This document shows positions 16,221 through 23,339 of a stretch of 64,000 nt of DNA, in pieces. Positions within the stretch are counted from its first letter, which is position 1. Each line of letters opens with the position of its first letter. Source of the stretch: a virus; the IMG/VR virus record IMGVR_UViG_3300010400_000006, positions 1-64,000 of that record, one strand, 5' to 3'. A program made the position numbers and the translations under genes. The notes under the pieces are model-generated. The model did not search any database. It was not told where the DNA came from and was given only the letters and a program-made list of their open reading frames with translations.

Positions 16221-16825
16221 CAGATCACCCTCAACAGTTGTTCTATCGCGAATGCGCGGTAGCCGGTGTTGCCGAGAAAGCTCACCACCCGACGCCCCTT
16301 CGACGTCAGCTTGACGTGGTACTTCATCTTGTCCCAGTTCACACCGGGACGGATCGTGTCCTCCTCGAGTCCGTCGGTGATCCCATTGGTCCAGATCACC
16401 GTGCGGCCGTACAGCGCCTTGAGGAGGATCGGATCCTCCATGTCATCCGGGTTCCACGGCAAATCTCGAGCCAGCTTCGTCAAGTCGGAGTTCTCCGCCA
16501 GGAGCCCGCGCCGGACAGCCTTCTTCCTGGTTCGCAGCACTCGCTTCGCAGCGGGCTTCTCGGACATCTGTTGCAGCGCCGCTGAGGCGTTGCGCAACTT
16601 CGTCTCAACCCCCAGGAACGTGTAAACGGGCGCAACCGTGAGCTTTCCGTCCAGCCACCAGATGTAGATGCTCTCGTCGCCCCGCGCGACCCGGACAGAG
16701 ATCCGAGTCAGCCCCTCTTCCTCGCCCTTGAGGTGCGCTATCTCCCAGCCCCACTCGGCTGCCTGGGCGGCGAACCGCCCGTATGCCCTGCGCATGTGGT
16801 TCAGCGCGTGCTCGCCGCTGGGCAA
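16220..16825 (-). CDS. Hypothetical protein, 201 residues
   Basis: TTG start with a GGAGAGG site nine bases ahead; the next ATG (16795) is possible. Segments: an N-terminal helix and beta strands with SIYIWWLDGKLTV, a basic middle (RVLRTRKKAVRRG), and a C-terminal half ending GYRAFAIEQLLRVI. No family recognised. It overlaps the next gene's ATG by one base. Confidence 0.7.
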   Translation of the reverse strand: MPSGEHALNHMRRAYGRFAAQAAEWGWEIAHLKGEEEGLTRISVRVARGDESIYIWWLDGKLTVAPVYTFLGVETKLRNASAALQQMSEKPAAKRVLRTRKKAVRRGLLAENSDLTKLARDLPWNPDDMEDPILLKALYGRTVIWTNGITDGLEEDTIRPGVNWDKMKYHVKLTSKGRRVVSFLGNTGYRAFAIEQLLRVI

Positions 16826-16826
16826 C

Positions 16827-17249
16827 TCAGATGCCCTCTCCGTGCTGGTGTGGGTCGGCGCGCGGACCGATGTATCGGGTCTCGCCGTGCTGCGGTTCGT
16901 CGTAGACGCGAAAGTCCATCATCTCCGGGTCGATGTTGACCGGCCTGTGGGTCTCGAACCTGGGCTCGTCAGCCCAGAGGCCCGGCAGAACATCGAGATC
17001 ACCGAGCTTCTCGGATTCCTTGCGGAATGCCTCGTCCTTTCCGTCCTCCTGCATGTCCCCGGCGTCTCGGTAGGACTGGATCGAGATCCAGAGAAGCGCC
17101 AGCGCCACTGACACCGATATTCCGATCGCCCAGACCGGATTGTTGGTGACGAGCGACATGATTCCGCCGCCGAGGATGAATGTCGAGGCCACCGGGCCGG
17201 TGACCCAGATCATCTCCCGAGTCACGCGCGGCCTACTCTTGTTCTGCAA
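16827..17249 (-). CDS. Two-span membrane protein, 140 residues
   Basis: After a short basic N-terminus there are two hydrophobic spans (WVTGPVASTFILGGGIMSLV and WAIGISVSVALALLWISI) separated by a short turn, then an 80-residue charged cytoplasmic or external domain. Topology by the positive-inside rule puts both ends inside. Early-region membrane protein of unknown function; superinfection exclusion or host membrane takeover are possibilities. Confidence 0.7.
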   Translation of the reverse strand: MQNKSRPRVTREMIWVTGPVASTFILGGGIMSLVTNNPVWAIGISVSVALALLWISIQSYRDAGDMQEDGKDEAFRKESEKLGDLDVLPGLWADEPRFETHRPVNIDPEMMDFRVYDEPQHGETRYIGPRADPHQHGEGI

Positions 17250-17523
17250 CGTAGTTCTCCCATCTTTCCATGGCTTTCCGCCGAACAGCTTGGATGTCCG
17301 GTTCGGAAAGGTTGTCGATTTTCGCTATCGCTAGTGCGAGTCCGAGTGCCCGACCCTGCTCGTAACCGTAAAGGCGCCATCCCTCGTTGTGTTCCGTGAA
17401 TTTCTTCTCGTCGGTGACATAGTCACCATCCGGAAATATGGACGGAACTCCATCAGTCATGAGGCGATAGACGCAGTCATCGAGGTCCGACCACAACTCC
17501 CGGAGTATCACCTCTCTGTACAT
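17233..17523 (-). CDS. Hypothetical protein, 96 residues
   Basis: MYREVILRELWSDLDDCVYRLMTDG at the start and a helical end ALGLALAIAKIDNLSEPDIQAVRRKAMERW. No family recognised. Overlaps the membrane protein gene by 17 bases; its ATG is just after the TAG of the tiny membrane peptide upstream. Confidence 0.7.
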   Translation of the reverse strand: MYREVILRELWSDLDDCVYRLMTDGVPSIFPDGDYVTDEKKFTEHNEGWRLYGYEQGRALGLALAIAKIDNLSEPDIQAVRRKAMERWENYVAEQE

Positions 17524-17610
17524 CTACCCTCCTATCCCCGTGTACCAGGCAAACCCCGTCGAAACGAAGACTGCGAGCGAGAGCAAGGCGACGAATGCCC
17601 GGTAAATCAC
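17524..17610 (-). CDS. Tiny membrane peptide, 28 residues
   Basis: GTG start overlapping the stop of another tiny peptide. VIYRAFVALLSLAVFVSTGFAWYTGIGG is essentially one membrane span. The GTGA overlap and its twin upstream argue it is real. Confidence 0.5.
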   Translation of the reverse strand: MIYRAFVALLSLAVFVSTGFAWYTGIGG

Positions 17611-17711
17611 GGGTGCATAACTCCTGTGTGAATAAGTGAAACTACAACAACGAGTTCGAACACGATCACGGTGAGCAGGGCGGCCACGGTTCGCAAGAAC
17701 CACATGGCCAC
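17607..17711 (-). CDS. Tiny membrane peptide, 34 residues
   Basis: GTG start eight bases after AGGAGG. The peptide has a charged start and one long hydrophobic stretch (LLTVIVFELVVVVSLI). Overlaps the next tiny peptide by four bases. Unknown function. Confidence 0.5.
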   Translation of the reverse strand: MAMWFLRTVAALLTVIVFELVVVVSLIHTGVMHP

Positions 17712-17723
17712 CGCTGCCACCTC

Positions 17724-17804
17724 CTACTGGATTGGTCCGTCCATGCCTTCGTCGCACAGACGGTCGTACTCTTCCTGGCCTTCGTCTTCAGAAGGGAAAG
17801 TCAT
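17724..17804 (-). CDS. Possible acidic peptide, 26 residues
   Basis: MTFPSEDEGQEEYDRLCDEG... lies between two coupled genes and its ATG overlaps the end of the upstream frame by 17 bases. Very short, so only tentative. Confidence 0.35.
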   Translation of the reverse strand: MTFPSEDEGQEEYDRLCDEGMDGPIQ

Positions 17805-18039
17805 CAATCCCCCAGTGGCTCGGGGCTACCGTCGGCCCCGGCTCGTCACAACCGTTGCCGCACTCGCACGGATCACCGTTGCAAACGCTCGGCTCCGGCG
17901 CGTCGTCCCGATCTTCGTTCCAGTCGTCTTCGAGATTCATGTCTTCGCCGGCCAACTCCGGGTGGTACCGGTCGTCGTACGACAAGTCGACTTCGTGCCG
18001 CTCCTCGTGCGCAGCTTCCAGGTGGCTATCGACGTCCAT
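17788..18039 (-). CDS. Hypothetical acidic protein with Cys cluster, 83 residues
   Basis: MDVDSHLEAAHEERHEVDLSY, very acidic, with SVCNGDPCECGNGCDEP (four Cys, likely a metal-binding knuckle) and an end SHWGIDDFPF that resembles an SSB-type acidic tip. No family recognised. Confidence 0.55.
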   Translation of the reverse strand: MDVDSHLEAAHEERHEVDLSYDDRYHPELAGEDMNLEDDWNEDRDDAPEPSVCNGDPCECGNGCDEPGPTVAPSHWGIDDFPF

Positions 18040-18226
18040 CTTCCGTCGCCTCCTTCAGAAGGCCGACGACCTCGGCGCAGATCTGATTCATGACGAAGTC
18101 CTGGCGGCCGTCGTTGGACGACGTCACGGGCTTCGGCCAGAGCAGATCCACGGGCACGTCGATCTCCGCCTCGTAGGTGTCGTCGTTGGCGTGCAGCGTC
18201 AGTGTGAGTTGCCAGGTGTCAGTCAT
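18026..18226 (-). CDS. Hypothetical protein, 66 residues
   Basis: MTDTWQLTLTLHANDDTYEAEIDVP reads as a pair of beta strands, followed by a helix with ICAEVVGLLKEATED. No family recognised. GGAGGTGAGGG precedes the ATG, giving a strong site. Confidence 0.65.
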   Translation of the reverse strand: MTDTWQLTLTLHANDDTYEAEIDVPVDLLWPKPVTSSNDGRQDFVMNQICAEVVGLLKEATEDGRR

Positions 18227-18386
18227 CCCTCACCTCCTGGTATTTCAGGCGACACGGCACGCACCAGCCGAGGTGTGCTGCACGGTCCACCCGCAGAGCG
18301 TTCCACCAGTGCTGTCTGCGGTGTCGCTGCTGTGCCACCAGCGTCTTCGACTTCCTCCGGCGTTCCGGAACGATGCGGACGCTCAT
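18219..18386 (-). CDS. Hypothetical basic protein with CxxC, 55 residues
   Basis: MSVRIVPERRRKSKTLVAQQRHRRQHWWN then LGWCVPCRLKYQEVRDD. Arg/Lys/His-rich with one Cys pair; may bind nucleic acid. The ATG overlaps the upstream stop (TGATG). Confidence 0.6.
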   Translation of the reverse strand: MSVRIVPERRRKSKTLVAQQRHRRQHWWNALRVDRAAHLGWCVPCRLKYQEVRDD

Positions 18387-18793
18387 CAGTCGCTGCCGAT
18401 CTGTTCCCACTGGGTGGCGATGAAGCACTCCTCGTCGCCGATGAACTCGACGAGCTGGTCCCAGGTCCAGACGCGACTGGAATGCCGTACGCCGGACATG
18501 TACCAGCCCGCCTCGGTCCGCAGCGCGACGTACGAGTACGGCTTGGAGAACCCGGTCGGCTTGCTGTAGAAGGTGTGCTCGAACTGGAGCACCGATCCGA
18601 CCTCGGGCTCGAGGCCCAGCAGGCTGTGGAGCTCCGCCAGCTCCGAGTACTCCTTGGCAGCCTCCGCGGCCTTCTTCGCCAGGGCGGCGAGCTTCGGGGA
18701 CTTGGGAAACTTAGTCGGCATGTCGCTCGGCTTGGCCCCACTATGTGGCTGATCGGCCGGATCGACCGCGCCGTGCTCGTTCATGTCGCCCAT
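18386..18793 (-). CDS. Hypothetical protein, 135 residues
   Basis: An Ala/Lys-rich N-terminal helix (KLAALAKKAAEAAKEYSELAEL) is followed by a beta-rich domain with GSVLQFEHTFYSKPTGFSKPYSYVALRTEAGWYMSG. No family recognised. One-base overlap with the DUF2786 gene, so co-translated. Confidence 0.7.
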   Translation of the reverse strand: MGDMNEHGAVDPADQPHSGAKPSDMPTKFPKSPKLAALAKKAAEAAKEYSELAELHSLLGLEPEVGSVLQFEHTFYSKPTGFSKPYSYVALRTEAGWYMSGVRHSSRVWTWDQLVEFIGDEECFIATQWEQIGSD

Positions 18794-19875
18794 CAGACGA
18801 TCTCCTTCTTTCCCTTGAGGTGGTTGGCCCCGCCGCTGAGGTCAACCTGGCTGGCGGCCCGCTGGCCGAGAGTGTAACCGTTCTCGTCGAATCTTGACTT
18901 CGTCTCGCGGTCCCACTTGGCGTTCTCGCGGTCCATCCGACGCTCTTCCTTCGCCAGGAAGGCCGCGCGCTGCGCTTCGGTGAGGCTGTCCAGAAACTCC
19001 TCGCGCTCTTTGCGCTCCTGCGCGGCCTGCGCCTCGTGTTCGGCCCTGCGCTCGGCGAGCTCCTCTGGAGTGGCCGGCCGTAGGTGCGGAAAGAGTCGGT
19101 AGAACTCCTCGTTGACCCGTTCGCGCGAGTCCCGAACCGCAGGCAGGTTGCCGGCGATCACGCCAGAGACCTGCTCGGCGGCGTTGCGCATCGTCCACAG
19201 TCGACGATAGATCATCGACACGTAGCCGGTCGCGAACGTTGCGCGAAATGCCTCGTGCCGTTGGGTCTGGCGGGTCGGCGCAACGCCTAGACGGACACAC
19301 TCGCGCCGGTACGCGGCCTTGAGCCAGGCCCCGTCCGTCGTCGATCCGTCCATTCCGGTGCGCGGGTTACCGCCATGCTTGTTGGCCATCCTGGCGATCT
19401 CGACCCACTTGTACCCGGCCTCTTTGAAGGCACGGACGTTGTGGTCAAACACCGCCGGGCTTCCCGCCGAGCGCGGGTCCCAGGAGGGCGTGATCTTCGA
19501 AGCGAAGTCGAGCATCGTCGTCGTGTACAGCATCTCGACGAAGTCGATGTCATCCGGGAACCCGACCATCGAGGTCACGAGCTTGCCGAATCCGAACCGC
19601 TTCGTCGCGATCCTGACGCCCCGGTGCTCAGCGAAGTACGACAGCATCGAGCGCATCTCGGTGGCGAACTCGCCAGTAGAACGCTCGATTTCGCGTGTGA
19701 TGATCTCACGGCGCTCGCTCGGACGGCTCGCGTCCAACAGCGCACCGTCGATCTCGTGCTGCTGCATGAGCTGCTCGGCCTTGGCCAGAAAGGCGTCGCG
19801 CTCGGCGGGAAACTCGGTCGCATTGGCCTTGTCAATCAGACCGCGGATCTTGGAAAGCAGCTTTTCGTCAGCCAT
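18793..19875 (-). CDS. DUF2786 domain protein
   Basis: 360 residues. The first 40 (KIRGLIDKANATEFPAERD, then FLAKAEQLMQQHEI) are a clean DUF2786 domain, a short helical module common in actinobacterial and phage proteins of unknown role. The middle domain (residues 60-240) is unassigned; the end is a long charged helix (ELAERRAEHEAQAAQERKEREEF) that should form a coiled coil. Start at ATG with GGAGG. A TACAAT sequence near 19905 could be its promoter. Confidence 0.8.
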   Translation of the reverse strand: MADEKLLSKIRGLIDKANATEFPAERDAFLAKAEQLMQQHEIDGALLDASRPSERREIITREIERSTGEFATEMRSMLSYFAEHRGVRIATKRFGFGKLVTSMVGFPDDIDFVEMLYTTTMLDFASKITPSWDPRSAGSPAVFDHNVRAFKEAGYKWVEIARMANKHGGNPRTGMDGSTTDGAWLKAAYRRECVRLGVAPTRQTQRHEAFRATFATGYVSMIYRRLWTMRNAAEQVSGVIAGNLPAVRDSRERVNEEFYRLFPHLRPATPEELAERRAEHEAQAAQERKEREEFLDSLTEAQRAAFLAKEERRMDRENAKWDRETKSRFDENGYTLGQRAASQVDLSGGANHLKGKKEIV

Positions 19876-19910
19876 GGGTCCTCCACCCTTCGGCGCGACA
19901 CAATTGTAGC

Positions 19911-20234
19911 CTACAGCGGCGTGAGCCGGTAGACCGTTCCTTCCATGGACTTGGCGATGGGGAAGCCGTCGTCCGTCCTGCCGATGTAGACGTACAGCTT
20001 CTCCTGTACCCCCTCGGACCCCTCAATGCCTCCAGAGAGAATGTAGAACCTGCGGCGATTTGCCGACTTCTCGGAGAGCACGTGCTCCGGGAACTTCCGC
20101 ATGTAGTTCTTGAGCGAGCCGGTGACCTGGGTCGCGTCGAGTCCGATCGACTCGGCTATCTGGCTGCTACTCAGCCGTTGTGGTGCGAACCGCTCCAGAT
20201 GAGCGATGATCGGGCCAATCACATCGGATGGCAT
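19911..20234 (-). CDS. Winged-helix-like DNA-binding protein, 107 residues
   Basis: From MPSDVIGPIIAHLERFAPQRLSSSQIAESIGLDATQVTGSLKNYMRKFPE: a helix-turn-helix followed by a short wing (SANRRRFYIL), fitting an MarR-like or minimal winged-helix fold. Likely a transcription regulator of early genes. AAAGGAG precedes the ATG. An in-frame extension upstream runs through the tRNA-like element and is rejected. Confidence 0.6.
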   Translation of the reverse strand: MPSDVIGPIIAHLERFAPQRLSSSQIAESIGLDATQVTGSLKNYMRKFPEHVLSEKSANRRRFYILSGGIEGSEGVQEKLYVYIGRTDDGFPIAKSMEGTVYRLTPL

Positions 20235-20333
20235 TTCTTCTCCTTTCCTGGGAGCTAGGCGCGCTCGACCCGCCTGGTTCGACCCTGACGTGCAAGGATT
20301 AGTTGCGTTCAGTCCCGACGAGCCGAGCGCTTG

Positions 20334-20450
20334 TGCCCTGGAGCGGAATCGAACCGCCGTCCCCGAGTGCTCAGAGGGTTGCCCACCGCAGTACGATCCT
20401 GCCGTCGCCAGTTCCCTTAACACGGTACTCTGCCGTTGAGCTACCAAGGC
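20334..20450 (-). tRNA. tRNA-like sequence, possibly tRNA-Asn(GTT), with oversized middle
   Basis: Acceptor halves GCCTTGG (20450-20444) and CCAGGGC (20341-20335) pair over all 7 bp with one G-U; a D-arm GCTC/GAGT and a T-arm GGCGG-TTCGATT-CCGCT are in the right order. CCA is not encoded. The span is 117 bases instead of 75-90. A GTGTTAA loop with U33 before GTT would read Asn codons, but the anticodon stem has two mismatches and about 45 extra bases lie before the T-arm. It may be a pseudo-tRNA, a tRNA with an insertion, or a tRNA mimic. Confidence 0.45.
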
Positions 20451-20475
20451 TCACCGCGCCGAGGCGCGGCTTCGA

Positions 20476-20598
20476 TCAGAAGGCGTTCTGGAACGCCATG
20501 ATGATGTTGTTTGCGAACTCGATGGCACTCGAGAGTGCGCCAGAGACGATCAGGAAGCCGAGGCCGATCAGTGCCAGGCCAGGAATGATGAATCTCAC
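20476..20598 (-). CDS. Small membrane protein, 40 residues
   Basis: GTG start overlapping the lipoprotein stop (GTGA). VRFIIPGLALIGLGFLIVSGALSSAIEF is one membrane span followed by an amphipathic end. Its coupling to a lipoprotein gene suggests they act together at the membrane. Confidence 0.55.
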   Translation of the reverse strand: MRFIIPGLALIGLGFLIVSGALSSAIEFANNIIMAFQNAF

Positions 20599-20852
20599 GG
20601 GTACTGGTCACCCACCTTGTACTTCGCAGCCGTCTCGGCAGAGACGCAGTTGTTGGCGATCTTGCCGTCCTTCTTCTGGACGCTGATCGACCAGTCGCCG
20701 GTGTCGCACTTCGTGGTGCCGCGCGTGGCCTCGGTGCCGTAGATGTTCAGCACCGTACCTGGTGTCTTGCCGTCGCACCCCGCCAGCATAGCCGTCAGGA
20801 TGACAACCGGAAGCACCCACCTGGTGAGCTTGGCGTCCTTGAAACTGGTCAT
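20595..20852 (-). CDS. Lipoprotein, 85 residues
   Basis: MTSFKDAKLTRWVLPVVILTAMLAGCDGK is a signal peptide with a basic n-region, hydrophobic core and lipobox LAGC (Cys26). The mature domain of about 60 residues carries two further Cys (TTKCDTGDW, IANNCVSAE) that may form a disulfide outside the membrane. Phage-encoded surface lipoproteins often block superinfection. Function here is inferred. Confidence 0.75.
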   Translation of the reverse strand: MTSFKDAKLTRWVLPVVILTAMLAGCDGKTPGTVLNIYGTEATRGTTKCDTGDWSISVQKKDGKIANNCVSAETAAKYKVGDQYP

Positions 20853-20859
20853 GCTCAAC

Positions 20860-21024
20860 TCAGTTGCCCCGTTCGTTTTCGCGGTCGTCGATGACGATGA
20901 AGTTGTCCGCTCCACGCGGGGGCGGGGGCTGCTCGTTCTGGGTGTTGATCCTGCCAGCAGCTTCGCCCTTGGCGAGGGCTTCCCGGTTGGCACCCTGGAT
21001 TCCACGCTCCCATGGCATGGGCAT
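20860..21024 (-). CDS. Hypothetical peptide, 54 residues
   Basis: MPMPWERGIQGANREALAKGEAAGR, then a poly-Pro stretch and an acidic end (VIDDRENERGN). AAGGAGG lies ahead of the ATG and the gene abuts the next stop. Probably disordered; unknown function. Confidence 0.6.
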   Translation of the reverse strand: MPMPWERGIQGANREALAKGEAAGRINTQNEQPPPPRGADNFIVIDDRENERGN

Positions 21025-21025
21025 G

Positions 21026-21658
21026 TCAGGCCTCCTTCTTGTCGTCGATCACAGCCTCGATGGACGTGGTCTGCTCGACCGGCAGTTCCGGCGGAGCGAG
21101 CTTGATCTTACCGTGCGGGTCGTTCGGAACTGCCCCGACCACCCTGGCGCGCTGCGGCTTGGGCTTGCCGGGCTTGCGGACCGGCTCGACGAGCATGTCG
21201 CCCTCGGGGTCGATGTGGTTCTCGTTGTCGAACTTCTCGCCCTCCGAGACCGGCACCGACTTGCGCAGATCCTCGGCCGTCACGACGACCGGCCGGTCCG
21301 CGTCGCTGTAGGCCTGGTCGCGTCCCGCCTGCTCCTCGAGCCAGCGCTCGTGCGCCGTCTTGGGGCCGGGAACCGGCTGCGGCTTGCGCTGCGGCAGCTT
21401 GGCGAAGTACTCCGGAGCCGGCACCCTCGGCTGGCTGAAGGTCCGATCGATGGCCTCCTCACGAGCCTTCCGCTGGAAGCGAGCGATCAGCGACGATTCA
21501 CTCACTCCGAACTCGTTGCAGAGGAGCTGGAATCGGTCCAGCTCCACGTCGGTGAGCGGCGTGGTGGAACGCGCCCACTCCTCGGCGAGCTGGGCCAACT
21601 CGTGCACCCGCTCGACGAACTCGACCTTCTGGTCGCGGTTCAACAGATCGATGTCCAT
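21026..21658 (-). CDS. Hypothetical protein, 210 residues
   Basis: Starts MDIDLLNRDQKVEFVERVHELAQ, with a helical N-terminal 90 residues including RFQLLCNEFGVSESSLIARFQRKAREE, which looks like a helix-turn-helix, then a long proline- and lysine-rich tail (KLPQRKPQPVPGPK, KPGKPKPQR) that is probably disordered. May be a DNA-binding regulator or nucleoid protein. Start ATG overlaps the upstream stop (TGATG). Confidence 0.65.
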   Translation of the reverse strand: MDIDLLNRDQKVEFVERVHELAQLAEEWARSTTPLTDVELDRFQLLCNEFGVSESSLIARFQRKAREEAIDRTFSQPRVPAPEYFAKLPQRKPQPVPGPKTAHERWLEEQAGRDQAYSDADRPVVVTAEDLRKSVPVSEGEKFDNENHIDPEGDMLVEPVRKPGKPKPQRARVVGAVPNDPHGKIKLAPPELPVEQTTSIEAVIDDKKEA

Positions 21659-21993
21659 CAGTTCTCCTCCTGGCCCCAGGGCCAGCCGTTGTTGGCTGCG
21701 CAGATCGGACCGTAGCCAGCCTGCGTCGATCTCGGGTCGTTCAGGCTCTGTCCGCAGTTGCAGCACTTACCGTGCTCCCCGCCGAAGGCCGAGGCCTGCT
21801 CGGCGGTCATCTTGTTGACCGCGCTGATCTCGTTGATCAGGCCGGGCGCGTACATGAACGACCACTTCTCGGTGAGCGGGTCCTGGCGGAGAACCTTGGC
21901 GTAGACGCGGGTCTTGCTGCGGTTCTCCACCACCTTCGCGACAGCCTTGGCTTCCGGCAACCAGTACAGACCGGGCTTGGCGATCTCCGACAT
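21658..21993 (-). CDS. DUF6011-type zinc-ribbon protein
   Basis: 111 residues. The C-terminal CCNCGQSLNDPRSTQAGYGPIC matches the DUF6011 pattern (CxxCGxxLxDPxSxxxGxGPxC), a four-Cys zinc motif common in actinophage proteins. Residues 1-75 carry a beta-rich lead with WLPEAKAVAKVVENRSKTRVYAKVL. Likely DNA or RNA binding. The ATG follows a stop of a tiny Cys-rich peptide. Confidence 0.75.
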   Translation of the reverse strand: MSEIAKPGLYWLPEAKAVAKVVENRSKTRVYAKVLRQDPLTEKWSFMYAPGLINEISAVNKMTAEQASAFGGEHGKCCNCGQSLNDPRSTQAGYGPICAANNGWPWGQEEN

Positions 21994-21998
21994 GCTGG

Positions 21999-22085
21999 TC
22001 ACTGGTGCCCACAGCCAAGCGTGCCCTTGAAGCAGCCACAGATGTAGCACCAGCCGGGCGAGGGAATCCTCCAGAACTTCATCAT
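21999..22085 (-). CDS. Tiny Cys-rich peptide, 28 residues
   Basis: MMKFWRIPSPGWCYICGCFKG... with CxxC-x-C and a CGH near the end, enough ligands for one zinc. ATGA overlap with the upstream stop. Tentative because of size. Confidence 0.45.
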   Translation of the reverse strand: MMKFWRIPSPGWCYICGCFKGTLGCGHQ

Positions 22086-22357
22086 GCCGCCACCTTCTTC
22101 GATCCGACCTTCATGGGCAGGGCCCGCTTGATGTTGCCCTTCGGGACGTACCCGAAGCCCCGCACCGCCTGCGCCACGAGCTGCTCGAGCGCCTGCTTGC
22201 GCTGGCGCGTCTTCGGGTCGACCCAGCCGAGGGCCTTGGCGTGCTGGAAGAAGTTGATCTTGGTGCGCAGGCCGGTATTGATCTCCAGCGCCAGCGCGTG
22301 GATCAGCTGCAGCATCTGCATGCGGTGTCGCATGTCACGCGGATTGAACTCGGTCAT
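22082..22357 (-). CDS. Hypothetical basic protein, 91 residues
   Basis: MTEFNPRDMRHRMQMLQLIHALALEINTGLRTK, helical, with a basic end NIKRALPMKVGSKKVAA. No family recognised. May be a small nucleic-acid binding protein. Coupled by four-base overlaps on both sides. Confidence 0.65.
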   Translation of the reverse strand: MTEFNPRDMRHRMQMLQLIHALALEINTGLRTKINFFQHAKALGWVDPKTRQRKQALEQLVAQAVRGFGYVPKGNIKRALPMKVGSKKVAA

Positions 22358-22449
22358 TTGGATTCCCCTTCGCTCGTGAGCTCGGAAACAATCAGGATCA
22401 CAGACCAGATCACGAAGATCGCGATAGTCCGGAAGTCACTTTTGTGCAC
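22354..22449 (-). CDS. Tiny single-span membrane peptide, 31 residues
   Basis: GTG start seven bases after AGGACG. VHKSDFRTIAIFVIWSVILIVSELTS has one membrane span. ATGA overlap with the following gene supports translation. Confidence 0.5.
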   Translation of the reverse strand: MHKSDFRTIAIFVIWSVILIVSELTSEGESK

Positions 22450-22515
22450 TGGGCGTCCTTTCGGCCATCCTCAGGCAGCGCATCACGCTGCGACGCCTCC
22501 CGGCGTTTCGGCCTG

Positions 22516-22803
22516 TCAGCTGAGGTCCTCGTACTCCCCGAGGATCAGCGACCGCGCGGCCGTGATGCTGATCAACCGGTGCGACTTGCCGTGTAGCAGC
22601 GCCTGGATGTCTCCTGCGACCGCCTCGAGCGTGAGGCCGTCCATCTCGAGGTAGTCGTCGGCCAGGTGCGGACCGGTGGCGAGCTCGACGGTCACCGAGA
22701 AGGTGACGACGTCACCCTTCTGCAGGTTGTCGGGGTTGGCGAGCGCGTCGCCCTCCTCGTTGAGGCGGTTGTCGACGTTGTGGACGAGCGCGTACTGTGC
22801 CAT
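22516..22803 (-). CDS. Hypothetical protein, 95 residues
   Basis: MAQYALVHNVDNRLNEEGDALANPDN then GDVVTFSVTVELATG and a C-terminal helix. Beta-rich in the middle. The stop is followed by a 60-base gap. No family recognised. Confidence 0.65.
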   Translation of the reverse strand: MAQYALVHNVDNRLNEEGDALANPDNLQKGDVVTFSVTVELATGPHLADDYLEMDGLTLEAVAGDIQALLHGKSHRLISITAARSLILGEYEDLS

Positions 22804-22811
22804 GCTGACTC

Positions 22812-22886
22812 CTACTTGGTTCCGGCCCCGGTGTTACCGGGGTCCTTCTGGGGGTCGTACTCGTTGCCCTGCTGGTCCTTCTCCAT
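22812..22886 (-). CDS. Tiny hydrophilic peptide, 24 residues
   Basis: MEKDQQGNEYDPQKDPGNTG..., with a strong GAGGAGG site ahead. No family recognised; disordered by composition. Confidence 0.45.
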   Translation of the reverse strand: MEKDQQGNEYDPQKDPGNTGAGTK

Positions 22887-22888
22887 GC

Positions 22889-23101
22889 TCACCTCCTCAG
22901 AGTTGATTCGGGCTGGCCGTCGACCCGGTGAACTCGGACGGTGTCGAGCACCAGCATGAAGTCGAGGTTCACTCCGCAGATCGACAGCGCGCCGTTGCAC
23001 ATTGTGCCGTCCGACCGGTGCCGAGCGATCGGAGCATCTCCGATGATGCCAGGATTGAGGACGACGACCCTCCGACCGCCGTCACACTTCAGATGTGCCA
23101 T
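22889..23101 (-). CDS. Hypothetical protein with Cys pairs, 70 residues
   Basis: MAHLKCDGGRRVVVLNPGIIGDAPIA then MCNGALSICGVNLDF: three Cys and His residues, possibly a zinc site. Overlaps the upstream gene by 20 bases. Confidence 0.55.
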   Translation of the reverse strand: MAHLKCDGGRRVVVLNPGIIGDAPIARHRSDGTMCNGALSICGVNLDFMLVLDTVRVHRVDGQPESTLRR

Positions 23102-23339
23102 GGAGCCTCCTGTTGATCTTCCGGGATGTTTCCGACACAGCCAGGGCGTAGCGCGCGGCCTGCTCCTCTGTGGCGAAGTAACTGTGTCCGGACGTAGCTA
23201 CGCCCTGGACGTCGAACGTCGGAGCCATCTCGCCCCGCGTGTGGATAGGAGCCAGCTTGCCGTCGTCGAACCGCACCTCGTAGGCTTCAGTTCCGGGGCG
23301 ACCCCGGCTAGCCGCCAGTGTGACCTTAACGACCTGCAT
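23082..23339 (-). CDS. Hypothetical protein, 85 residues
   Basis: MQVVKVTLAASRGRPGTEAYEVRFDDGK, then SYFATEEQAARYALAVSETSRKINRR. Beta strands then a helix. Start ATG overlaps the upstream stop (TGATG). No family recognised. Confidence 0.65.
   Translation of the reverse strand: MQVVKVTLAASRGRPGTEAYEVRFDDGKLAPIHTRGEMAPTFDVQGVATSGHSYFATEEQAARYALAVSETSRKINRRLHGTSEV

Noticed and set aside
20334-20360. tRNA 3' end as a phage attachment site
   Set aside because: No integrase is visible and the 5' half of the tRNA is also present, which an attP core would lack.
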